Below, piece after piece: positions 56,540 through 64,000 of a stretch of 64,000 nt of DNA. Numbering within the stretch: position 1 is the stretch's first letter; every line of letters starts with the position of its first letter. The notes under the pieces are model-generated. The model had not been told where the DNA came from. It was given only the letters and a program-made list of their open reading frames with translations, and ran no database searches. A program made the translations under genes and the position numbers. The DNA lies in contig JAOZFT010000004.1 of the NCBI GenBank assembly GCA_027492035.1, positions 310,001-374,000 of the forward strand. Direction: 5' to 3'. The DNA is from Thermoproteota archaeon. Lineage in GTDB: Archaea; Korarchaeota; JAOZGF01; JAOZFZ01.

Positions 56540-58615
56540 ATGGTGTGCAATAAAAAACTATTTCTTTTCGTGATTGTCTTTATTTCCTTTTTTGCTTTTA
56601 TGCCCTACGAAGTTAAACCCTTAAGGGTTGAAAAAAGGGTTAATTATTTGAATGGAAACTACCCTTTAGCTTTTAAAATAGAACCCAATAGTTCAGTCTC
56701 ATTTTTCGGTTATCGTTTCACCTATGAAGCATACACCTCTCTTCCCAAATATTACTTGAAATATGGAGAAGAAGGAACAAGTTCTTTTCTCCAAATTGAA
56801 TGGCCTTCAATGCAGTACAGTTTCCCTTGGCTAGAGGATAAATGGGTCCCCAGTCAAACAGCAACTTGTAGATTTCATTTCCAAATAGCGAAGAACATAA
56901 CCCAAGTAGGTCCTGTCTACTCTATTTACATTTACAACATTTCATTTGTGGGCTGTGAGCCCCCTGTCTATGACGTAACCTTAACCGTGGATAAACCCTC
57001 TATAAATCTGAAAAACCCGGGTGACACAGAAACTGTGAAGTTTACAGTTACCAACACAGGTAACTTAAAAATTGAAAATGTAAAGTTTAATTTAGACTAC
57101 ACCCCACTAGGTTACATATTGGTTGAAGGGGAAAGTGACGCAACTAACGGCGTTATTTCTTCTCTTGATGCAGGAGCATCTAAAACCTTTAAATATACTT
57201 TTAAATGTATGGTGGAGACTCAGCAATTTGCTTCAGTTACTTTTAAAGTGACATATTCTGCTTATACAGAAACAGTCTCTGTTTTAAACCAAATGCTTGG
57301 GAAAGCTACTGTTTGTAAAATGCTGGGATCCACTTCTAAATCCAAAGACGTTTATATAGCTTTAGGTAAGGCTCCTCAGCCTTATGAAAGACCGAACATG
57401 CAAATAACAATTACTCCTGTACCTAACCTTAAACCTGGAGGTTCAGCCCAAGTCACTGCCACTTTTGAAAACGTAGGTAACGGTTCAGCTTACAATGCCA
57501 GCGTCTACGTTGACGCCGCCCCCTCTGAATTAACTTTTGAATGGCAGGGTGAAAAATCAAATGCTTTAGGTTACTCAACACCTATCAGAGTTCAAGGAAA
57601 CACCCCAATACCTACCGCTTACACTCTCACTTTACCTTTCACTGTTTACGTCCCCGAATTCTTTGAAGGCAACTCTAAAACCTACACCATAAACGTGAAG
57701 ATCCGTTACTACAATAATAGAGGAGACTTTTTTGAAAGCCAAAAAAACACAACAGTCACCGTTATAAAACCTGGAAAACCAATGATTACGGTTCAGAAAT
57801 ATTTGTCGGCTTCCCAAATAAGTCTAGGTTCAACTGTAACCGTCACAATAGAAGTAGATAATATCGGGGAGGGGCCGGCATTAAATGTTGAAGTTCTCGA
57901 CTCGATTCCTGGCCAGTTCCAATTAACTTCAGGTAAATATCAGCAATCTTTCAGCAACATCCCTGCTGGAGGCAAGGAATCGTTCAGTTATGTTATTAAG
58001 GCTGTTGATGAGTTTGCAGGCCAAATCCCTTCTGCTGTAGTGAATTATAAAGATTCAGAGGGACATTCCGCTACAGCTAAATCTAACATTGCAACCATAA
58101 AAGTTGTTAAAGCATCCGTAACTGTAACTAAGCAATCTGCACCTAAAGAAATGGAAGTAGATGAAATATTTACTTTAGAATATGACATAACGAACAAAGG
58201 GTCTGGAGACGCCCGGGATGTAGTTCTACAAATAAATTACTCAAGAGGACTTGAGTTAATAAATATTGAGGGGCCGGGGGAAGAGGAATTAGGTAGAACC
58301 GTTAATTTAAGCCTTAAAAGACTTGAACCAAACCAGATAGTGACTCTTAAACTAAGGTTTAGAGGCATGTTACCTGGAAATCAAACAATATCTGTGGTTA
58401 AGAAAACATATAAAAGCCCTGACGGGTCTGTTCAGTTTTCAATGGTGGGTGAGAACCTAAACCACTATATCATAATAAAAACACCGTTCATGGTGCGAAG
58501 TATGCTGGTTTTGATGCTTGGATTCATGGTTATGGTTATCGAATATGCTGTGCTTTCAGCAACGTTCAAAATTACACAAGCAAAAGGGAAAAAGAAAAGG
58601 TTTAAATTAGGGTAA
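56540..58615 (+). CDS. Secreted multi-domain CARDB/DUF11-type surface protein
   Basis: 691 residues. Signal peptide (about 1-28), a unique N-terminal domain (to about 145), then four beta-sandwich modules with the typical start TVTVTIEVDNIGEGPALNV (also VKFTVTNTGNLKIENV and FTLEYDITNKGSGDARDV). C-terminal TM helix (about 655-680) and basic tail KGKKKRFKLG. Many sequons. Followed 54-78 bp later by a similar, shorter protein. Likely a cell-surface adhesion or scaffold protein; ligand unknown. Confidence 0.82.
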   Translation: MVCNKKLFLFVIVFISFFAFMPYEVKPLRVEKRVNYLNGNYPLAFKIEPNSSVSFFGYRFTYEAYTSLPKYYLKYGEEGTSSFLQIEWPSMQYSFPWLEDKWVPSQTATCRFHFQIAKNITQVGPVYSIYIYNISFVGCEPPVYDVTLTVDKPSINLKNPGDTETVKFTVTNTGNLKIENVKFNLDYTPLGYILVEGESDATNGVISSLDAGASKTFKYTFKCMVETQQFASVTFKVTYSAYTETVSVLNQMLGKATVCKMLGSTSKSKDVYIALGKAPQPYERPNMQITITPVPNLKPGGSAQVTATFENVGNGSAYNASVYVDAAPSELTFEWQGEKSNALGYSTPIRVQGNTPIPTAYTLTLPFTVYVPEFFEGNSKTYTINVKIRYYNNRGDFFESQKNTTVTVIKPGKPMITVQKYLSASQISLGSTVTVTIEVDNIGEGPALNVEVLDSIPGQFQLTSGKYQQSFSNIPAGGKESFSYVIKAVDEFAGQIPSAVVNYKDSEGHSATAKSNIATIKVVKASVTVTKQSAPKEMEVDEIFTLEYDITNKGSGDARDVVLQINYSRGLELINIEGPGEEELGRTVNLSLKRLEPNQIVTLKLRFRGMLPGNQTISVVKKTYKSPDGSVQFSMVGENLNHYIIIKTPFMVRSMLVLMLGFMVMVIEYAVLSATFKITQAKGKKKRFKLG

Positions 58616-58693
58616 ACCATTTCTATAAAAAAATTTTAAAAGGAATTAAGACGTTCCTTAGGTTAACTTTTGCCTTTGAATAAAGGTGATCTT

Positions 58694-60052
58694 TTGATAA
58701 AGAAACTCAAGCTTTTACATGTTTCCTTTTTCTTTTTAATGCCTCTCTGTCTAGTTCTTTTTATGGCTTCATCAATGGAACCTATCTATTCCCAAGCATC
58801 TCCGCAAAACATTGTACTGATTAAATTCACTTCTGGAAATAGTTATAAAGGAACACTTTACTATTATACAGAGAAACCTGAATCTCTCACTAAGCCTTTT
58901 TGGGAGCGGGTTTTAGAGTATCATTACTTGCATGCAAATGAAACATTAAATGGGGTGTTTCTGAAACTGGTAAACGTAACAGAAATAACAATTGTTTATT
59001 CACCTACCCCTCACGTAATAGTTTCATGGATTGCTTCAAACGGTTTAAATGTAACCCCTTCTGTTATTAAATGGAAACTAGGAACAAAAATACCTAGCTT
59101 AATGTCACTGCTCTCTTTAACTGAAGTATATCTTCCCCAAGAATACATACCTCTTAAACTGAATTTTTCCGCTGAAACCCAACCTGTGTTGTCTGAAAAC
59201 AATACTTACCTTGTTAAGCTAAGTTGGGAAAAGGGGGTGCCGTTCACTCCTACAGCAAAGGCTTGTTTCGAGTTTATCAAAAGCTTAATTCTTCCTTCAT
59301 TAAATGTCACAGCTTCCCAGAAAGAATTTCTCCTTCACTTCTCTTTCTTCAAATTATTTAAATGCGAAAAACAGGTCCTTCTACATTTAACATTAACCAG
59401 TTTCGCACCCTCCTACAAAGTATATTCCACAACTCTTTATTTGCCATGTGATACAGGTCAACCTTCTAAATGGGTTGTGAAAACATTTCCTGTAAAGGAA
59501 CTTAACTTAAGCTTAGAACTTAACTACACCTGGGGTGGTGAAAAATACCACATAACTAAGAAATTTTTTCAAAGGGTTAAAGTAAACCTTCCACCTTACC
59601 TCACAGCTACTTTGACACCTAGCGTGATAAATGCTGAATCCCATTCGACAGTCTCTCTTATACTTAAAATTAAAAATGAAGGTTTAAGCGAAGCCAAATC
59701 AATTGATTTACAGCCTGTTCTACCTTCAGAAATAACTATTACCTACGGTACATCCCCTAAAACTAATTTGGGAGTTAATGAATCATCAACAGTTCCAATT
59801 AACTTACATCTTCCAGGTGAAGGAGTGTACAGTTTCTCAGTGAACGTAACTTACTTGGATAATATGAACAATCAATACTCTGTTGAATCTAACCAAGTAG
59901 TTTTGAATGTAACGTCTAGGTCTTTCATAAAATCCTTGCTAAACATGTTTTCAACCCTAAAAACTCTATTAGTTTTGCTTCTTTTGTTAATTGCAGCTAT
60001 AATAGGTATTTACTTTTACAAAAAAGTGAAGGGGAAGCCTAAGCTGGGTTGA
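58694..60052 (+). CDS. Membrane-anchored surface protein with one CARDB-like module
   Basis: About 453 residues. TTG 58694 with AAAGGTGA just upstream is preferred; the frame opens at 58670. Signal peptide (FFFLMPLCLVLFMA...), an unknown ectodomain with many sequons, a CARDB-like module at about 310-410 (STVSLILKIKNEGLSEAKSI), TM helix near the end, tail KKVKGKPKLG, similar to the tail of the upstream neighbour. ABCE1 follows after 18 bp. Confidence 0.75.
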   Translation: MIKKLKLLHVSFFFLMPLCLVLFMASSMEPIYSQASPQNIVLIKFTSGNSYKGTLYYYTEKPESLTKPFWERVLEYHYLHANETLNGVFLKLVNVTEITIVYSPTPHVIVSWIASNGLNVTPSVIKWKLGTKIPSLMSLLSLTEVYLPQEYIPLKLNFSAETQPVLSENNTYLVKLSWEKGVPFTPTAKACFEFIKSLILPSLNVTASQKEFLLHFSFFKLFKCEKQVLLHLTLTSFAPSYKVYSTTLYLPCDTGQPSKWVVKTFPVKELNLSLELNYTWGGEKYHITKKFFQRVKVNLPPYLTATLTPSVINAESHSTVSLILKIKNEGLSEAKSIDLQPVLPSEITITYGTSPKTNLGVNESSTVPINLHLPGEGVYSFSVNVTYLDNMNNQYSVESNQVVLNVTSRSFIKSLLNMFSTLKTLLVLLLLLIAAIIGIYFYKKVKGKPKLG

Positions 60053-60070
60053 AAACAGAGGAGTCCCTAA

Positions 60071-61837
60071 TTGATCAGAGTTGCTGTCCTTCACAGAGAA
60101 CTTTGCAAACCTGAGAAATGTGGTAGAGAGTGCATAAAATATTGTCCAGATGTAAGAATAGGCAAGAAAACCATTGAATTCACAGACAAATATCCAGTAA
60201 TCTCTGAAATTTTATGTTCAGGATGCGGTATATGTGTAAAAAAATGTCCATTCTCAGCTATTTCAATAGTTAACTTACCTGATGAACTAGAAACTCAATG
60301 TGTTCACTGCTTCGGTGAAAACATGTTTAAGCTTTACCGTTTACCAGTAATAAAGAAAGGTGCAGTTACTGGGTTAGTGGGTCAAAACGCTACAGGTAAA
60401 ACTACAGCCTTAAAAATTCTTTCAGGCAAAATTAAACCTAATCTATGTGATTTAGAAAAGGGGGCAAGTAATGAAGACATAATCAACTTTTTCAGAGGAA
60501 GTGAACTGCAAAGTTATTTCCAAAAACTTTACAGAGAAGGCAAAGTTTCCCTTAAGCCACAATATATTTCGGATATCCCGAAAACGTTCAAAGGAACTGT
60601 TTTGGAACTGCTTAAAAAATTCAATGAAAGAAAATGCTTAGATAAAGTGGTGGAAGAATTTGAACTAGGAGAAGTCTTGGATAGGAAAATAAGTGTTTTA
60701 AGCGGTGGAGAGCTTCAGAAAGTAGCTATAGCAGTCTCTTTTTTGAGGAACGTTGATATTTACTTGTTTGATGAACCAAGTAGTTACCTAGATGTGAAAG
60801 AAAGGTTTAATGCAGCTAAAAAAATAAAGAAACTGGCGGGTGAAAACAAAAGCGTAGTTGTTGTGGAACACGACCTTTCAATCCTCGATTACCTAAGCGA
60901 TTACATTTGTATATTTTACGGTAAACCAAACGTTTACGGAATAGTTTCTAATGTACATTCATCACGCACTGGTTTAAACATTTACTTGCACGGTTTTATT
61001 CCTGACGAAAACATAAGATTTAGAAGAGAGAAAGTAATCTTCTCTAAGAAAAGCTGGAAAGTTGAAGAAACTGGAAAGAAAGTGCTTGTTGAATACACGA
61101 ACTTAAAGAAAAAACTAGGTTCTTTTGGACTTAAAGTGAACAATGGAAGTTTTTTTGAGGGGGAAGTAATAGGGGTTATGGGTAGAAACGCTACTGGTAA
61201 AACAACTTTCTTGAAAATACTTGCAGGCTTAATTAAGCAAGATGAGGGGGAAGTAAAAGGGAACATAAAGGTAAGCTATAAACCTCAATACTTAAAGGCT
61301 GAAAGTGAAGATACTGTTCAAGTCTTCCTTAAGGAAACGTTAGGGAGGGAATTTAGATCTAAAACTTTCCATGACCAAGCAATTATCCCTTTAAACCTGG
61401 AGAAACTGTTTGACTTTAAATTATCTGAGTTAAGCGGTGGAGAGCTTCAGAAAGTAGCTGTTGTCGCGGCTTTATTTAGAGAAGTAGATGTTGTGCTTTT
61501 AGATGAGCCAAGTGCTTACCTTGATTCAGAAATCCGTTTAAAGTTAGCGAAAACAGTTAGAAAAATTATTGAAAACAGCCGTAAAGCAGCAGTGGTGATT
61601 GACCATGACATCCTGTTCCTTGACTCAATTAGCGACCGATTAATTGTCTTTTCAGGTATACCTGCCAGGCGAGGAGTTGCTTCTTCGCCTCTGCCTTTAG
61701 AAGAAGGAATGAATAAATTTCTTGCCTCCCTTGAAATAACTTTTCGGAGAGATTTGGATACTAACAGGCCTAGAATAAACAAACCAGGGAGTAAACTGGA
61801 CAGGTTGCAAAAGAAGCAAGGTAGGTATTACTACTAA
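60071..61837 (+). CDS. abcE1: Ribosome recycling ATPase ABCE1 (Rli1)
   Basis: 588 residues. Splits ribosomes after termination with aRF1 or Pelota, both encoded here. N-terminal 2x[4Fe-4S] domain (CKPEKCGRECIKYCP, CSGCGICVKKCPFSAI), then two ABC domains with Walker A GQNATGKTT (about 104-112) and GRNATGKTT, and two signatures LSGGELQKVA. The family usually has GxNGxGKST/GKTT; here Gly-4 is Ala and Ile/Met is Thr in both sites. TTG start with GAGGAG 9 nt upstream. Confidence 0.97.
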   Translation: MIRVAVLHRELCKPEKCGRECIKYCPDVRIGKKTIEFTDKYPVISEILCSGCGICVKKCPFSAISIVNLPDELETQCVHCFGENMFKLYRLPVIKKGAVTGLVGQNATGKTTALKILSGKIKPNLCDLEKGASNEDIINFFRGSELQSYFQKLYREGKVSLKPQYISDIPKTFKGTVLELLKKFNERKCLDKVVEEFELGEVLDRKISVLSGGELQKVAIAVSFLRNVDIYLFDEPSSYLDVKERFNAAKKIKKLAGENKSVVVVEHDLSILDYLSDYICIFYGKPNVYGIVSNVHSSRTGLNIYLHGFIPDENIRFRREKVIFSKKSWKVEETGKKVLVEYTNLKKKLGSFGLKVNNGSFFEGEVIGVMGRNATGKTTFLKILAGLIKQDEGEVKGNIKVSYKPQYLKAESEDTVQVFLKETLGREFRSKTFHDQAIIPLNLEKLFDFKLSELSGGELQKVAVVAALFREVDVVLLDEPSAYLDSEIRLKLAKTVRKIIENSRKAAVVIDHDILFLDSISDRLIVFSGIPARRGVASSPLPLEEGMNKFLASLEITFRRDLDTNRPRINKPGSKLDRLQKKQGRYYY

Positions 61838-61987
61838 ACCGGAAAATTTTTTAAGGAAAAAGGGGGGACTCTCAAAAAAGGGGAACCTTTTAAGGAAAAA
61901 AGAAACCTTATTTCCAGCTAAAATTTTGGAAAGAGAGAAAAGATTTTATTGTTTTCATAAAGCCAATAAAAACGAAGGTTGAAAAAG

Positions 61988-62170
61988 ATGAGTAAATGGA
62001 TCCTTTTAATGATTGGGTTAATAATCTTAGGGTCTGCATTTACCTCCTACTTTTTACTCTTATTCACTGAAGACATAGCTAAACAAATATTCTATTTCGG
62101 GTTGTTTATAATAGGTTTAGTGGTGGGGTTAGGTTTTTCGATATATGCTTTACACAAGGAAGAGTACTGA
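61988..62170 (+). CDS. Small two-TM membrane protein
   Basis: 60 residues, two TM helices (about 4-26 and 33-54) and a short charged tail HKEEY. ATG 61988 follows GAAGG by 9 nt. Between ABCE1 and the convergent ECF genes. No family recognised. Confidence 0.65.
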   Translation: MSKWILLMIGLIILGSAFTSYFLLLFTEDIAKQIFYFGLFIIGLVVGLGFSIYALHKEEY

Positions 62171-62196
62171 AGGTTTCTTCTTGAAGCCACTGCCCT

Positions 62197-62967
62197 TTAA
62201 AAAACCTTAATCAAACTATGTAAAGTAACTATTTCCTCTATTTTTAAGAAAGCAGCGGAATAAATCATTACCGCCAACGCTATACCCATCCCTATGGAGA
62301 ATAAGTAATCCAATTTGCTAAATTTTAATTTCTTTGAATATGTTCTTTTGTTACTGGCGCCGAAAGCTCTTGATTCAAGGGATTCTGCCAACTCTAAACT
62401 TCTTTGAACAGCGTTTACAATTAAAGGTATAAGGATAGGGATGTAGTTTTTTATTCTTTTAAGAAAACCCCCTTTATCAAGTTCAAGTCCCCTTGACCTC
62501 TGTGCATCAATTATTTCTTGAGCTTCTAAAGCAATTGTTGGAATAAATCTGGAGGCGGTTTCTAAAGCGAATGATAAACTGTACGGTAACTTGAAATAGT
62601 TAAAAATTAGCCCTAAATCTTCAGGAGGTGTTGAAGCAAAGAAAATAGAGGAAGAAACCATAAGAACCAAAAAACGTAAACCCATACCCAGTGACACATC
62701 AACGTCGCTGTAATAAAAATAATTTATTACAACAATTAAGGATGTGAAAATTAAGCTTCCTTTAACCATATCCTTAATTTTCTCTTTAAATCCAGAAATT
62801 AAACCTATCAAAACTAGGGAAGTGAAAAGGATAATTTGAATGATCATTCGGTTAAAGAGAAGCGTGGAAACCCAAAAGAAAGTAAGAAAAATAATTTTTG
62901 TGCGTGGGTCAAGTTTTGAAAATGTTTTAGTTTCTGGTTCGAAAAGGAAGGCTTTAACAAATGACAT
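62197..62967 (-). CDS. ecfT: ECF transporter T component EcfT
   Basis: 256 residues, about five TM helices. Couples the ATPases to a substrate-binding S component. Both coupling motifs are visible: AQRSRGLEL and ESRAFGA. 9 bp after the ATPase gene. The S component is not in the window, so the vitamin or metal is unknown. Confidence 0.94.
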   Translation of the reverse strand: MSFVKAFLFEPETKTFSKLDPRTKIIFLTFFWVSTLLFNRMIIQIILFTSLVLIGLISGFKEKIKDMVKGSLIFTSLIVVINYFYYSDVDVSLGMGLRFLVLMVSSSIFFASTPPEDLGLIFNYFKLPYSLSFALETASRFIPTIALEAQEIIDAQRSRGLELDKGGFLKRIKNYIPILIPLIVNAVQRSLELAESLESRAFGASNKRTYSKKLKFSKLDYLFSIGMGIALAVMIYSAAFLKIEEIVTLHSLIKVF

Positions 62968-62976
62968 CTCCCCTCC

Positions 62977-63798
62977 TTACCCCCTGACTCCATTTATGAA
63001 TTTGCGGCCCAAATCTTCCACATTATTTACCCAAACAGGCCTCCCAAATACTTTAGTGGATATTTCAATTAGTTGAGGGAAAAGTAAAGATGCCTTGTTA
63101 AGTATTTCCTCTTGACAAAGAATATCTTCTCTGTTCCCTTCAGCTATTTTTATTCCGTTATGTAGCACCACTACTCTGCATGGGATATCCATTAAAAAAT
63201 CTAAATCGTGAGTAACTATCAAAACAGTTTTTCCCTCATTTTTCAGCCTCTTAATTAAATCAACTAATTTAAGGCGTTGTAAGTAATCTTGCCCTATTGT
63301 TGGTTCATCAAGAACCAAAATTTTTGGGTCCATAGCAACTACAGAGGCTATAGTTAACTTTTTCTTCTCTCCCCCACTTAAACTGTGAGGCGAAGTTGTT
63401 CTATAAACTTCTAGTTCGAATTCTTTCAAGATTCTGTCTACTACCTCATTTCTAGCTCTTTCATCTAGTCCCAAGTTTTCTAATCCGAAATTTATCTCTT
63501 TTTCGACTGTTTCAGCAAAAATTTGATGATCAGGGTTTTGGAAAACTAGTCCGACGATTTTGGAGAGTTCAGCTACAGAATGTTTCTCCGTATCTTTTCC
63601 ATATATGAACACTTTCCCTTTTGTCGGCTTTAAAAGCCCATTTAAATGTTTAATAAGCGTGGTTTTTCCAGCCCCATTAGAACCTATTATTGCTAATATT
63701 TCCCCCTCTTCAACCTCTAAATTTAACCCTTTAATTACTTCCCCTCCAAAAGAATATTTAAAATGTAAATTTATGACTTGGATAACTTTTCCCGGCAT
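62977..63798 (-). CDS. ecfA: ECF transporter ATPase
   Basis: 273 residues. ABC ATPase: IGSNGAGKTTLIKHLNGLL, Q-loop VFQNPDHQIFAETV, signature SLSGGEKKKLTIAS, Walker B ILVLDEPTIGQD, switch His in IVTHDLDFL. Overlaps the upstream ATPase gene by 41 bp. Confidence 0.95.
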   Translation of the reverse strand: MPGKVIQVINLHFKYSFGGEVIKGLNLEVEEGEILAIIGSNGAGKTTLIKHLNGLLKPTKGKVFIYGKDTEKHSVAELSKIVGLVFQNPDHQIFAETVEKEINFGLENLGLDERARNEVVDRILKEFELEVYRTTSPHSLSGGEKKKLTIASVVAMDPKILVLDEPTIGQDYLQRLKLVDLIKRLKNEGKTVLIVTHDLDFLMDIPCRVVVLHNGIKIAEGNREDILCQEEILNKASLLFPQLIEISTKVFGRPVWVNNVEDLGRKFINGVRG

Positions 63799-64000
63799 CG
63801 TTGCTTCCTCTTAACAACTTAAAAGTTTCTTCTGCAGTAAGGGGTACAGTTGAGATGGGTTTCCAATTTAACGTTAGAAACTTATAAAGTTTCACGGGGA
63901 AGGGAACGAAAACACCAACCTCCTCTATTATTTCCTTCAGAAAAACTTCCCTCGGTGAGCCTTCAGAAATTTTTTCTCCCTTACTCATTACAACAACCCT
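63758..64000 (-). CDS. Second ECF ATPase (C-terminal fragment, cut by window edge)
   Basis: About 80 residues of the C-terminus: RVVVMSKGEKISEGSPREVF is the usual end region of CbiO/EcfA ATPases. The rest lies beyond the window. Two different ATPases followed by EcfT is the standard ECF order. Confidence 0.8.
   Translation of the reverse strand, partial: RVVVMSKGEKISEGSPREVFLKEIIEEVGVFVPFPVKLYKFLTLNWKPISTVPLTAEETFKLLRGSNDAGKSYPSHKFTF

Noticed and set aside
61838-61940. Repeated TTTTAAGGAAAAA motifs after ABCE1
   Set aside because: Two imperfect AT/purine-rich copies only; low-complexity background in this genome.

Overview
The window is a piece of an archaeal chromosome. Archaea-specific genes show this: Orc1/Cdc6, PolD small subunit DP1, PriS/PriL, GINS, PCNA, DnaG, Pelota, aRF1, ABCE1, Nop10, Cbf5, Nep1, RNase P protein Rpp21, KEOPS Cgi121, aIF2-alpha, aIF6, L39e, L44e, LX and S27e. 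PolD plus FtsZ argue against Sulfolobales and Desulfurococcales. The rRNA layout (no tRNA-Ala in the 16S-23S spacer, 5S detached), the many splicing-endonuclease-type introns and an apparent tRNA-Ile(UAU) are unlike typical Euryarchaeota. A deep TACK-like lineage (for example Korarchaeota-like) or another uncultivated group fits; I cannot assign it from sequence reading alone. Protein genes are AT-rich while rRNA and tRNA genes are GC-rich, which suggests a thermophile.

Layout. 1-7.3 kb: 3' end of cbf5, a PspA-like pair, the S11-S4-S13-RNase HII block, a COG3199 NAD-kinase-like gene, three tRNAs, a PAC2-family gene and a lone Lrp-type RAM domain. 7.4-12.5 kb (minus): an rRNA operon, 16S then 23S, with the RNase P RNA gene directly after the 23S processing stem. 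12.5-13.85 kb: a long AT-rich gap, then tRNAs and orc1/cdc6, a plausible origin neighbourhood. 15.4-29.8 kb: DP1, Cgi121, UMP kinase, aRF1, a sugar-phosphate/lipid glycosylation group, then a long minus-strand operon running from an OB-like gene and PCNA through PriL, PriS, GINS, L44e, S27e, aIF2-alpha and Nop10. 30-38 kb: 5S rRNA, DUF1512, MetAP, Toprim-DnaG-Pelota, a radical SAM enzyme, a TtuA-like protein, and SRP RNA with tRNA-Ser. 38-45 kb: S-layer protein and a secreted toroid/CARDB protein. 45-56 kb: two tRNA-Gly, then Nep1-Rpp21 and S19e-PDCD5-L39e-L31e-aIF6-LX-prefoldin, FtsY, ArgF, and FtsZ-SecE-Spt5-L11-L1-L10-L12. 56-64 kb: two more secreted CARDB-type proteins, ABCE1 and an ECF transporter module.

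The most striking theme is RNA splicing. Of 16 tRNA genes, 13 appear interrupted, with about 17 introns in the anticodon loop, anticodon stem, D-loop, variable region and T-loop; the elongator tRNA-Met carries three. The cbf5 gene at the left edge is split by a 23-nt insertion that folds as a bulge-helix-bulge and whose removal restores the catalytic GTLDP motif. The RNase HII gene has a 16-nt frame-breaking insertion inside its catalytic DEAGRG motif. The RNase P RNA placed inside the rRNA transcript is the other feature I consider likely to be new.
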